Shown piece after piece: positions 1 to 5,764 of a DNA stretch of 7,760 nt (position 1 is its first letter; each line of letters begins with the position of its first letter). The stretch is taken from positions 1 to 7,760 of the forward strand of contig JAAYZH010000177.1 of assembly GCA_012514965.1 (NCBI GenBank). The letters run 5' to 3'. Position numbers and translations under genes: made by a program. Under the pieces are notes generated by a model. It was not told the DNA's origin, searched no databases, and saw only the letters and a list, made by a program, of their open reading frames with translations. This DNA is from Clostridiaceae bacterium. GTDB taxonomy: Bacteria; Bacillota; Clostridia; Saccharofermentanales; Fastidiosipilaceae.

Positions 1-665
1 ACTATTATCCGGTGGAAAGCGAACAGATTCTGCTTCGCTATATCGTCGGCGGCCAGGAACAAGCCTTGACGCTCTTTGACCGCTTGATTCGTGAGAACTT
101 CGAGAAACGCAGTTTGTCCGCCGATGCCCGCCGCGACTTGATTCAAGCCCTGGTCCATACGCTGAGGCGCGCGTTCCAAGAGGTAAAGATCGCGCCCGAG
201 AAACTGCCCGCCGTGCGGAGGGACATCCTGGACTCGCTGGCTGAAGGCTGGGACAAAGATCACGTCGCGACCGACATACGCCGCCTCCTGGCAGAACTGC
301 TCAATTACAAAGAGCTGAGTGAAGTAAGTTCGGATGATCTTTTGCGTGAAAAAATCCTCTTGTTCATCAAGGAGAATTATGCGGACGACATTATGCTGAT
401 CGACCTGTCCGAATTCTTAGGTGTCACGCCCAAGTACTGCTCCGCCTTGTTCGCCAAGCTGATCGACAGCAACTTCAAGGAATATCTCAATCGTTTTCGT
501 GTCGAGCAGGCTGCGCAGATTATGCAGAAGAGTCCGGATATACCGGTCAGTGATCTGGCATCGGCAGTGGGCTTCAACAGCTCGAGCAGTTTCATCCGCG
601 TCTTCCGGCAGCATATGGGCATTACACCCGGTAAATACCTGCGCGAGAACAGCGATCTGTCATAA
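1..665 (+). CDS. AraC-family transcriptional regulator, C-terminal part (5' end outside window)
   Basis: This is the DNA-binding end of an AraC/XylS-type regulator. The reading frame is open to the left edge: codons 3-11 read Tyr-Tyr-Pro, continuing into the GTG at 12. A YYP-x-E-x-E-Q motif is typical of the segment before the HTH domain in large membrane-bound AraC proteins (YesS/YtdP type), so that GTG is internal and not the start. Counting residues from the GTG, a helical linker occupies about 1-100 and the AraC domain about 113-211. The domain has two helix-turn-helix units, at about 128-153 (DLSEFLGVTPKYCSALF) and 177-203 (VSDLASAVGF followed by FIRVFRQHMGITPGKY). The second carries the family signature and is intact. 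In this family the missing N-terminus usually holds membrane helices and an extracellular sensor, but that cannot be seen here. The isomerase gene follows 76 bp downstream on the same strand and may be co-transcribed. The regulator probably controls the neighbouring importer (inference). Confidence 0.92.
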   Translation, partial: YYPVESEQILLRYIVGGQEQALTLFDRLIRENFEKRSLSADARRDLIQALVHTLRRAFQEVKIAPEKLPAVRRDILDSLAEGWDKDHVATDIRRLLAELLNYKELSEVSSDDLLREKILLFIKENYADDIMLIDLSEFLGVTPKYCSALFAKLIDSNFKEYLNRFRVEQAAQIMQKSPDIPVSDLASAVGFNSSSSFIRVFRQHMGITPGKYLRENSDLS

Positions 666-677
666 CGAACAAAATGA

Positions 678-708
678 TTCGTATTCGTTCGCCGATTTAC
701 GGTAAAAT
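678..708 (+). promoter_or_regulatory. Weak candidate promoter before the isomerase gene
   Basis: A -10-like TAAAAT lies at 703-708, a good distance from the ATG at 742. The best -35 candidate is TTCGTA at 678-683, with a long 19-bp spacer. It lies inside a tandem ATTCGT-ATTCGT (677-688). A second -10-like TATAAA at 714-719 has no usable -35. Read-through from the regulator gene is an equally good explanation for expression, since no terminator separates the two genes. Confidence 0.25.
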
Positions 709-730
709 AGACGTATAAATCCGTGAAAGA

Positions 731-736
731 AGGAAG
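731..736 (+). promoter_or_regulatory. Ribosome-binding site of the isomerase gene
   Basis: AGGAAG lies 5 bases before the ATG at 742 and fixes the start. The same 5-base spacing is seen for all three importer genes in this window. Confidence 0.8.
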
Positions 737-741
737 TAAGA

Positions 742-1647
742 ATGAAATTTGGTGTTTTTTCTGTAAGCATGCCTGAGTATGGCATCGAAGATTCCGTAAA
801 GCTGCTGAAGGAATTCGGCTATGATGGCGTTGAGTGGCGCGTGGCGGAGATTCCGGATGAAGAGCCGGGCGATGTGCCTTTTGAGTTCCGCTACTGGAAG
901 GGCAACAAGAGCACACTGGATGTCAAGAAGATCGCTGCAGAAGCCGAACGCGTCAAAACATTATGCTCTGACGCAGGTCTGGAAATTTTCGGTCTGACGA
1001 CCTACTTGGACACCGACCAGTTTGACGAATTGACTGAGGTGATGAAGGCAGCGCAAGCAATTGGTTGCCCGCGCGTCCGCGTCGGACTCGTCAATTATGA
1101 TCCGGACAAGGCAACGAAAACGTATCCTGAGCTTTTTGAAGACATGCGCCGTGATTTGGCCAGAATCAGCGAGCTCGCCGGACAGTATGGTGTCAAAGCG
1201 GTGGTCGAAATCCACATGAATACACTGATTTCCAGCCCCAGCGCAGCCTATCGCGCCCTGGAAGGACTTGACCCCAAGACCGTTGGTGTTATCTTCGATC
1301 CCGGCAACATGGTGATCGAAGGCTTCGAGGAGTATCGCAAGAGCTTCGAGCTCTTGGGCGACTTCGTGGCGCACGTACACATCAAGAACAGTCGCTGGAT
1401 TGAAGATGGCCGCGATGACCACGGCGCTCTGCGCTGGAAGCGCGACTGGGCTCCGCTCTGGGAAGGCATGGCGGATTTGCAACGCATCTTCGTAGTCATG
1501 GAACAGCTGGGCTATGATGGTACGGTCTGCATCGAGGACTTTTCGAATGACGAGCCTACTTATGACAAGCTGAGCAAGGACCTGGTCTACATCAAGAAGC
1601 TCAAGGCAGCCGCGGAGCAGAAGGTCCGCGAGGCGAAAGAAGCGTAA
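742..1647 (+). CDS. Sugar phosphate isomerase/epimerase family protein (TIM barrel)
   Basis: This 301-residue protein has the pattern of the xylose-isomerase-like TIM-barrel family (AP_endonuc_2, PF01261), whose members isomerise or epimerise sugars, usually with a divalent metal. Visible landmarks are the first strand MKFGVFSVSM, then YDGVEW (27-32), VVEIHMN (154-160), FDPGN (185-189), HVHIKN (211-216) and CIEDFS (263-268). By comparison with the family, E156, D186, H213 (or H211) and E265 are the likely metal and acid/base residues, and all are present, so the enzyme should be active. The length is normal and there is no signal peptide, so it is probably cytoplasmic. The C-terminus (about 285-301) is a Lys/Glu/Ala-rich helix. 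The ATG at 742 is supported by AGGAAG five bases upstream. The substrate cannot be read from the sequence. Linkage to a sugar importer and a FAD oxidoreductase suggests it acts on an imported or oxidised sugar (inference); a 3-keto-sugar or glycoside-cleaving role is one option among several. Confidence 0.88.
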   Translation: MKFGVFSVSMPEYGIEDSVKLLKEFGYDGVEWRVAEIPDEEPGDVPFEFRYWKGNKSTLDVKKIAAEAERVKTLCSDAGLEIFGLTTYLDTDQFDELTEVMKAAQAIGCPRVRVGLVNYDPDKATKTYPELFEDMRRDLARISELAGQYGVKAVVEIHMNTLISSPSAAYRALEGLDPKTVGVIFDPGNMVIEGFEEYRKSFELLGDFVAHVHIKNSRWIEDGRDDHGALRWKRDWAPLWEGMADLQRIFVVMEQLGYDGTVCIEDFSNDEPTYDKLSKDLVYIKKLKAAAEQKVREAKEA

Positions 1648-1708
1648 GCCGGCAAGACAGTGCGCGGCTAAGCATTCATGGAAGCCTCGCACCTTGACAG
1701 ATGAGTAT

Positions 1709-1762
1709 ACACAAAACGCCGGAAGCCGCCCCCCCTCGGGCAGCTTCCGGCGTTTTTGTGTG
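1709..1762. terminator. Bidirectional intrinsic terminator between convergent genes
   Basis: Arms CGCCGGAAGC (1717-1726) and GCTTCCGGCG (1743-1752) pair perfectly over 10 bp. After one C-A mismatch the stem continues for 4 more pairs (1728-1731 with 1738-1741) around a 6-base loop. On the + strand the stem is followed by TTTTTGTGT, and on the minus strand by TTTTGTGT, so it can stop transcription from both the isomerase and the solute-binding protein genes. The rest of the 138-base gap shows nothing else. Confidence 0.9.
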
Positions 1763-1785
1763 CTTGATCAAACAGGATGTCCTGA

Positions 1786-3429
1786 TTAACCCAAATATCT
1801 TTGGTATGCGGCGTCGACGATCTCAACTGCGCGGTTGATGTTGCGACGATTCAGTTCTTCGATAAACCCGTCATACTCTGCGGTGAAATCAGCTGTGCCA
1901 AGGATCCAGGACTGGTATTTCTCCAGTACGTAAGGAGCAACGTCGCCCATGATACGGCTGTATTCTTTGCTTTCTTCTTCGGTAAACTTCAGTTCCAGCT
2001 TACCGTCTGCATAAGGCGGCAGGTTCTCAACGTACCATTCAGGATTCCCCTGATAGAGTTCAGCTGCTGCTCTGGCAAATTCAGTGTAGGTCGAGAGTTC
2101 TGCTTCCAGGGTGGAAGGGTAGCCGATACGATAGCGGGAGCCCATTGCGCGCAAGTTGCCGATCGGGGTGCCTTCACGCTTCAGGAATTCTTCCGTCAAC
2201 TGCTTCTTGCCATCGACTTCTTCGAAGGTTTCACCTTCAAGGCCCCAGTTCATGAGCTCTGCGCCCTCTTCGGTAAAGAAGAAATTGAAGAACTTCATGA
2301 TGGTTTCAGGGTTTTCGGCGGTGGAGGCAATCCCCCAGCCGACGCCCGGGTTGTTTGTGCTTCTCTCTTTAACGACACCATTCTGGTCAGCCGGCGGCGC
2401 GATTGCGGTCATGTTGAGACCGGGAATTTCAGCCTGGAGAGAGTTGTTGTAGTTCGACGCCGAGGACCAGTCATGGGTGAATCCGCCCTGATTGGCGCTC
2501 ATCAGCGTGTCGCGGCCTTTGGCCCCGCGAGTGAAATATTCCTGGTCAATGATGCCTTCTTCGTACCACTTAATGGCTTGTTCCATACCATACTTGAAGT
2601 TCTCGCCCAGTGGTTCGTAGGTCATTTTGCCCTCGCGAGGATAGAACTCAAGGCTGGAATCCCAAAGGTTCAGGATCTCATCCTGCTGCTTGCTGCCGGC
2701 GCGGTCAAAGAAAGGCACTTCGTCCTTCTCGCCGTTACCGTTGGGGTCCTGTTCACGGAAGGCCAGGAGCACATCGTGAAGTTCCTCGACTGTAGTCGGG
2801 ACCTGCAGATTCAGCTTATCGAGCCAGTCCTGGCGAATCCAGTAGAATTCAGCAAAACGATTCTCGAAGTTGCGCGGGATAAAGTAGATATTGCCGTCAG
2901 CGGCCGTAGCCGTGCGCTTAAAGGCAGGGTCTGCGTCCAGCATGGCCTGCAGATCAGGAGCATACTCCTTGATGAGGTCATTCAAGGGCAGCAAACCGCC
3001 GTCATAACCAAGCTGCTCGAGTTCAGACATGCTCACGTAGCCGACGATGTCCGCCAGCTTGCCACTCGAAAGCATCAGCTGGAAGGCCTGGCTCTCGTCT
3101 GAGCTGGATTGAGCAATAACGGATTCCAGTGATACATTGGTCCGCTTGGCAATTTCCTGCCAGACCGGCCAACTAGAGTCAAAGGCGATATTGTTGAAGC
3201 TCAGGAAAATCGAAAAGGTCACAGGGTCAGCGGATACGAGCGAACCTGCTGCGCTGGTCCCCGGTGTTTCCGTACCTGCGTTAGTGGCCTGCGTGGTAGC
3301 GCCCGCGGCGGTGGTACCCGCGACAGTGGTACCCGCGGTGGTGCTTGAGCCGGTGTTTTGGCAGGCTGCCAATGGCAAAGCCATCAGTGTGAGAGCCAAA
3401 GCTGCTGCTGCAAACTTCTTTTTCATCAT
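1786..3429 (-). CDS. Extracellular solute-binding lipoprotein of a sugar ABC importer (LipO/LplA-like)
   Basis: This 547-residue lipoprotein is the ligand-capture subunit of the importer encoded just upstream, acting outside the membrane. The start MMKKKFAAAALALTLMALPLAAC is a lipoprotein signal: a basic n-region, a hydrophobic core, and the lipobox L20-A21-A22-C23, with Cys23 as the lipidated residue. Residues 24-65 form a Thr/Ala/Gly/Ser linker to the cell surface. The rest matches family 1 solute-binding proteins of the LipO/LplA/YtcQ type: a DPNGNGEKDEVPF motif at 228-240, PGVGWGIA at 361-368, and ENPETIMKFFNFFFTEEG at 372-389 followed by NWGLEGETFEEVDGK. The length is normal for this group. 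It is last in a permease-permease-lipoprotein operon, 85 bp after the second permease. AGGAGG lies 5 bases before the first ATG. A second ATG directly follows, but the same spacing in neighbouring genes favours the first. The ligand, probably an oligosaccharide or sugar derivative, is unknown. Confidence 0.93.
   Translation of the reverse strand: MMKKKFAAAALALTLMALPLAACQNTGSSTTAGTTVAGTTAAGATTQATNAGTETPGTSAAGSLVSADPVTFSIFLSFNNIAFDSSWPVWQEIAKRTNVSLESVIAQSSSDESQAFQLMLSSGKLADIVGYVSMSELEQLGYDGGLLPLNDLIKEYAPDLQAMLDADPAFKRTATAADGNIYFIPRNFENRFAEFYWIRQDWLDKLNLQVPTTVEELHDVLLAFREQDPNGNGEKDEVPFFDRAGSKQQDEILNLWDSSLEFYPREGKMTYEPLGENFKYGMEQAIKWYEEGIIDQEYFTRGAKGRDTLMSANQGGFTHDWSSASNYNNSLQAEIPGLNMTAIAPPADQNGVVKERSTNNPGVGWGIASTAENPETIMKFFNFFFTEEGAELMNWGLEGETFEEVDGKKQLTEEFLKREGTPIGNLRAMGSRYRIGYPSTLEAELSTYTEFARAAAELYQGNPEWYVENLPPYADGKLELKFTEEESKEYSRIMGDVAPYVLEKYQSWILGTADFTAEYDGFIEELNRRNINRAVEIVDAAYQRYLG
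3292..3342 (-). repeat. Imperfect tandem repeat encoding the Thr-Thr-Ala-Gly lipoprotein linker
   Basis: Codons for residues 30-46 of the lipoprotein repeat a 12-15 base unit giving T-T-A-G, T-T-V-A-G and T-T-A-A-G, with GCGGGTACCAC recurring almost exactly. This is a flexible spacer between the lipid anchor and the binding domain, and the repeat is prone to length change by slippage. Confidence 0.7.
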
Positions 3430-3434
3430 GTTTT

Positions 3435-3440
3435 CCTCCT
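3435..3440 (-). promoter_or_regulatory. Ribosome-binding site of the solute-binding protein gene
   Basis: A perfect AGGAGG lies 5 bases before the first of two adjacent ATGs (3429 and 3426). Spacing to the second would be 8 bases, so either could be used. The effect on the protein is a single Met. Confidence 0.85.
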
Positions 3441-3450
3441 TATTGTGTTT

Positions 3451-3470
3451 GTACTTGTGTGTGCTTGTGT
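3451..3470 (-). repeat. Tandem 10-base repeat in the A/C-rich leader of the lipoprotein gene
   Basis: On the + strand GTACTTGTGT is followed directly by GTGCTTGTGT (9 of 10 identical), with a looser third unit TATTGTGTTT at 3441-3450. In the mRNA this gives an ACACAAG-rich leader with almost no G, directly before the ribosome-binding site, which should stay unpaired. Confidence 0.5.
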
Positions 3471-3480
3471 TCTTTATCCA

Positions 3481-3496
3481 CTCACCCTAGGGCGAG
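3481..3496 (-). other. Short hairpin between the second permease and the lipoprotein gene
   Basis: In the transcript CTCGCC and GGTGAG pair (6 bp, one G-U) around CUAG. There is no U-tract after it, so it is not a normal terminator. It could stabilise or mark a processed mRNA end, giving more solute-binding protein than permease. That role is inference, and the stem is short. Confidence 0.4.
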
Positions 3497-3514
3497 ATAC
3501 GATACATAATTGCT

Positions 3515-4426
3515 TTAGCCCTTGACGGCCCCGACGGTCATGCCGGCCTGGAAGTACTTCTGCAGGAGCGGGTAGATCAGCATCATAGGCACAATCGCGA
3601 TTACCATCAGCGCGTAGATACGCGTGGTCGGCGACCAGAGTGATGTGCTGGTGATGATGGCGGCTTCGGTTTCGTTGGCCACCTGATCGACAATGAGTTT
3701 CTTCAGCATAACTTGCAGCGGCATTTTCATGTCATCCGTCAAGAGCGTCATCGGCCAAAAATAGCCGTTCCAACGATTGACCAGGTAGAACATGACCACG
3801 GTTGCCAGGGCCGGCTTGGACATGGGCAAGTAGATCTGCCAGAAGACTCGAATACTCGTAGCGCCATCGACCGTAGCCGCCTCTTCCATCTCTTCTGGAA
3901 TCGCTTCAAAGAAGCTCTTCATGATAATGAGATTGTAAGCGCTGATACCGAACCCCAGAATGATCGCCGCTCTGGTATCGAGCATATTCAGGCTGTTGAA
4001 ATTCATGAAGGTCGGGATAATCCCTGCGTTGAACCACATCGTGAAAACAACGAGCAAGGTAATGTACTTGCGGCCGAGCAGACGTTTGCGCGAAAGGGCA
4101 AAGGCCATCGTAGTGGTCAGAAGCATGTTTATGAAGACTCCGAAGAAGGCATAGTAAAAGGTATTGCCGTAAGCGACCCAGAGGTTTGGCAAGGCAAAAG
4201 CCCGACTGTAGGCTTCGAGGGTCGGCTTAACGATCCCAATCATCACCTCGCCGCTGTCCACACCCAAAGGCCGGCTGAGCGAAGCAATCAGGATATAGTA
4301 GAGCGGATAGAAGGTCAAAAGGCTGACCAGAATACCCATGAGATTGACAGAAAAGTCATAGAACTTATCGCCCTTGCTTTTGACCATGTTCGTGCCATCA
4401 GCTGAATGTTTGCGTTTTACAGGCAT
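3515..4426 (-). CDS. Carbohydrate ABC transporter permease, MalG/LplC-like
   Basis: This 303-residue inner membrane subunit forms the channel with the LplB-like permease. About six hydrophobic segments are visible, near residues 28-48, 83-110, 119-139, 150-170, 206-226 and 268-287. The cytoplasmic EAA loop, which docks the ATPase, is at 181-201: EEAATVDGA, then RVFWQIYLP, with the conserved Gly at 188. The C-terminal YFQAGMTVGAVKG is characteristic of LplC/YtcP-type CUT1 permeases. The start at 4426 is supported by AGGAGG five bases upstream; the Met at residue 14 has no comparable site. The gene begins 10 bases after the upstream permease stop, and its ribosome-binding site shares a base with that stop codon, so translation of the pair is probably coupled. 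Confidence 0.94.
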   Translation of the reverse strand: MPVKRKHSADGTNMVKSKGDKFYDFSVNLMGILVSLLTFYPLYYILIASLSRPLGVDSGEVMIGIVKPTLEAYSRAFALPNLWVAYGNTFYYAFFGVFINMLLTTTMAFALSRKRLLGRKYITLLVVFTMWFNAGIIPTFMNFNSLNMLDTRAAIILGFGISAYNLIIMKSFFEAIPEEMEEAATVDGATSIRVFWQIYLPMSKPALATVVMFYLVNRWNGYFWPMTLLTDDMKMPLQVMLKKLIVDQVANETEAAIITSTSLWSPTTRIYALMVIAIVPMMLIYPLLQKYFQAGMTVGAVKG

Positions 4427-4431
4427 ACTGT

Positions 4432-4437
4432 CCTCCT
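4432..4437 (-). promoter_or_regulatory. Ribosome-binding site of the LplC-like permease, overlapping the upstream stop codon
   Basis: The stop TAA (4439-4437) runs directly into AGGAGG (4437-4432), and the next ATG is 5 bases on. A ribosome finishing the first permease therefore sits on the start region of the second, which favours coupled, near-equal synthesis of the two channel halves. Confidence 0.85.
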
Positions 4438-5381
4438 TACCAAAGTGAGCTGGAAGTTAACTTCTGGCTGGCACGATTCGCGATGGCAACCATCAGCAGG
4501 GCGACCACGGCTTCAAACAAGCCAACTGCAGTTGCGAGTCCGTAGTCGGCGCGGCCGCCATTGTCGAAGGCCAGACGATACGCATAGGTCGCGATCGTAT
4601 CAGCCTTCTCCAGTGTCGTCGGCTGATAGAGCAAGATAATGGTCTCGTAGCCGGAACGAATCATTTTGCCTATATTAAGCAAGAGCATTGTCATTATGGT
4701 CGGCAGAATACCCGGCAAGGTAACATGCCAAAGTCTGCGAATACGCCCGGCGCCGTCTACCGTAGCGGCTTCATAGAGCGACGAGTCGATACCCATGATC
4801 GCGGCGATGTAGACAATGGAGTTGTACCCCGCGGACATCCAGAGAATCATGATTGTATAAATGGGCCGGAAGAAATTCGGCTTCGTCATAAAGTAAACGG
4901 ACTCAAGACCCATTTTCTCGAGTATGAGATTGACGATCCCGTAGCTCGGCGAGGTAAAGTTCACCACCATACCCGCAACTACGACAGCAGATATGAAATA
5001 GGGCAGAAAGGTTACAGTCATAGTCATACGGCTGATGAGGCGGTTCGTCGATTCTGTAACCAGCATGGCCAAGAGGATAGAGAAAGGGAAGACAATACCC
5101 AGCTGCCATACGGCAAGCATTACGGTGTTGATCGCTGTACGCTTAAAATCGGGGCTGCTTAGGTAACGAGTAAAGTTCTCCAAACCCACAAAGTCGCTCT
5201 TGGGCAGACCGCCCCAAACGTTGTAATCATAGAACGCGATCTGCAGCCCAGCCAGCGGCCTGTAGGCAAAGACCAGAAACCAAATCAAGCCGGGCAGCAA
5301 GAGCAGATAAAGCTGCCAATCGTTGATCAGGCGGCGGCCAAAACTTTTACGCCGCAAAGACACAAGATTCTCTCTAGCCAT
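4437..5381 (-). CDS. Carbohydrate ABC transporter permease, MalF/LplB-like
   Basis: This is the first gene of the importer operon, 314 residues from the chosen start. Six membrane segments are suggested, near residues 21-41, 84-108, 121-141, 172-196, 226-240 and 281-301. The EAA loop is at 204-227 (YEAATVDGAGRIRRLWHVTLP), with Gly210 in the conserved place. The N-terminal LLLLPGLIWFLVFAYRPLAG and the YDYN segment after the first helix are typical of the LplB branch of CUT1 sugar permeases. The frame stays open to a TTG at 5414, but AGGAGG lies inside that extension, five bases before the ATG at 5381. The predicted transcription start (about 5408-5411) also falls inside the extension, so 5381 is the real start. 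It pairs with the next gene to form the channel. No ATPase gene accompanies it. Confidence 0.94.
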   Translation of the reverse strand: MARENLVSLRRKSFGRRLINDWQLYLLLLPGLIWFLVFAYRPLAGLQIAFYDYNVWGGLPKSDFVGLENFTRYLSSPDFKRTAINTVMLAVWQLGIVFPFSILLAMLVTESTNRLISRMTMTVTFLPYFISAVVVAGMVVNFTSPSYGIVNLILEKMGLESVYFMTKPNFFRPIYTIMILWMSAGYNSIVYIAAIMGIDSSLYEAATVDGAGRIRRLWHVTLPGILPTIMTMLLLNIGKMIRSGYETIILLYQPTTLEKADTIATYAYRLAFDNGGRADYGLATAVGLFEAVVALLMVAIANRASQKLTSSSLW

Positions 5382-5386
5382 TTTTT

Positions 5387-5392
5387 CCTCCT
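5387..5392 (-). promoter_or_regulatory. Ribosome-binding site of the LplB-like permease
   Basis: AGGAGG followed by five A and then ATG at 5381. It decides the start against the upstream in-frame TTG at 5414. Confidence 0.88.
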
Positions 5393-5416
5393 CACAAGAA
5401 CGTAGACTCACCAATG

Positions 5417-5444
5417 ATTATATTGGCGGCAAATTTGCTGACAA
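5417..5444 (-). promoter_or_regulatory. Sigma-A type promoter of the importer operon
   Basis: On the minus strand the -35 is TTGTCA (5444-5439, 5 of 6 consensus), the spacer is 16 bp, and the -10 is TATAAT (5422-5417, perfect). The start point would be near 5408-5411, giving a leader of roughly 30 bases that contains the ribosome-binding site. This is the best promoter in the window, and it lies after the terminator of the upstream gene, so the importer is its own transcription unit. Confidence 0.8.
5429..5438. promoter_or_regulatory. Perfect 10-bp palindrome in the promoter spacer
   Basis: GCAAATTTGC is its own reverse complement and lies between the -35 and -10 boxes, abutting the -35. A protein bound here would block RNA polymerase, so a repressor site is plausible. 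A 10-bp palindrome can also arise by chance. Confidence 0.4.
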
Positions 5445-5446
5445 GG

Positions 5447-5518
5447 GGGCTTTCTCTTGTCTATTTTGCGAAGGAAAGATTTTTGTCAATCTACCGAGGC
5501 CTGAATTTCGGGCTTTCT
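5447..5518 (-). repeat. Two 9-base direct repeats (AGAAAGCCC) upstream of the -35 box
   Basis: On the minus strand AGAAAGCCC occurs at 5518-5510 and 5455-5447, exactly 63 bp apart (about six helical turns, three times 21). The near copy ends two bases from the -35 box. Direct repeats on the same helix face next to a -35 are the arrangement AraC-family activators use. That the local regulator binds here is inference. Confidence 0.45.
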
Positions 5519-5597
5519 TGGAGTTTCAGCGATCAAATCTACAAAATGCCAGAAATCGCCATTATTCTCAGTTGAGCACGCTTTGCCTAATTCAGGC
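5499..5597. repeat. Inverted copies of GCCTGAATT
   Basis: GCCTGAATT is on the + strand at 5499-5507 and on the minus strand at 5597-5589. The second copy also forms a small dyad, GCCT-5-AGGC (5585-5597). It could be a protein-binding pair; support is weak. Confidence 0.25.
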
Positions 5598-5619
5598 AGC
5601 ATCCTCATGTGCAAAATGC
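5542..5619 (+). repeat. Two 8-base direct repeats (CAAAATGC) 70 bp apart
   Basis: CAAAATGC occurs at 5542-5549 and 5612-5619. The second copy is part of the 17-bp dyad at 5607-5623, so the first may be a lone half site. Confidence 0.25.
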
Positions 5620-5623
5620 ACAT
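5607..5623. promoter_or_regulatory. 17-bp perfect dyad, candidate operator
   Basis: ATGTGCA-AAA-TGCACAT has two 7-bp arms with no mismatch and a 3-bp centre. It lies about 170 bp upstream of the importer -35 box and has no U-tract, so it looks more like a dimeric protein-binding site than a terminator. Which protein binds is unknown. Confidence 0.45.
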
Positions 5624-5690
5624 AGATAGCAAGGCACAAGCAGCGCGGGGCAGAATTTGCCCGCATTTTTCCAGATCGTGAAATAGCCCG

Positions 5691-5725
5691 AAAAAACCGC
5701 ATCCGGCGCTTGCAGCTGGGTGCGG
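5691..5725 (-). terminator. Intrinsic terminator of the FAD-dependent oxidoreductase gene
   Basis: In the minus-strand transcript CCGCACCC (5725-5718) pairs with GGATGCGG (5704-5697): five pairs, one C-A mismatch, then two pairs, closing a 13-base loop. Six U follow (5696-5691). It lies 40 bases after the stop codon and separates this gene from the importer operon. Confidence 0.8.
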
Positions 5726-5764
5726 TGCTTTCGCTTGAACTTGAGTAGGAATAAGACGAATCAA

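Larger units (their letters stand above)
5382..5690 (-). promoter_or_regulatory. Control region of the importer operon
   Basis: About 310 bases lie between the terminator of the oxidoreductase gene and the first permease. I see no convincing gene here: the open frames lack ribosome-binding sites or run through the terminator. The region holds one strong promoter and several repeats and dyads, listed separately, and reads as a regulated upstream region. Confidence 0.7.

Noticed and set aside
664..691. Hairpin after the AraC-type gene (AACGAA with TTCGTT)
   Set aside because: The stem is 6 bp with a 14-base loop and no T-tract, so it is not a credible terminator.
961..1692. 243-codon minus-strand frame opposite the isomerase gene
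   Set aside because: It is antisense to a gene with intact catalytic motifs, its product is Cys/His/Leu-rich without any recognisable domain, and it has no ribosome-binding site.
1694..1711. TTGACA with TATACA downstream, resembling promoter boxes
   Set aside because: Spacing is only 6 bp, and the pair sits in front of the bidirectional terminator with no gene to serve.
1801..3102. 433-codon open frame on the + strand opposite the solute-binding protein gene
   Set aside because: It lies wholly antisense to a clear lipoprotein gene, has no ribosome-binding site and shows no family motif; it is a by-product of codon bias.
5382..5414. N-terminal extension of the LplB-like permease to a TTG at 5414
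   Set aside because: The extension contains the AGGAGG for the ATG at 5381 and reaches or precedes the predicted transcription start.
5461..5489. Second promoter for the importer with a perfect TTGACA (minus strand, 5489-5484)
   Set aside because: At 16-18 bp spacing the -10 candidates (AAAATA, AAATAG, AATAGA) are poor, and a far better promoter lies about 45 bp downstream.
5323..5625. 100-codon + strand frame across the permease start and the control region
   Set aside because: It overlaps the permease N-terminus and the importer promoter and has no ribosome-binding site or family resemblance.
5486..5764. 92-codon minus-strand frame in the control region
   Set aside because: It would begin at the stop of the oxidoreductase gene and read straight through the hairpin terminator at 5691-5725; no ribosome-binding site and no recognisable domain.
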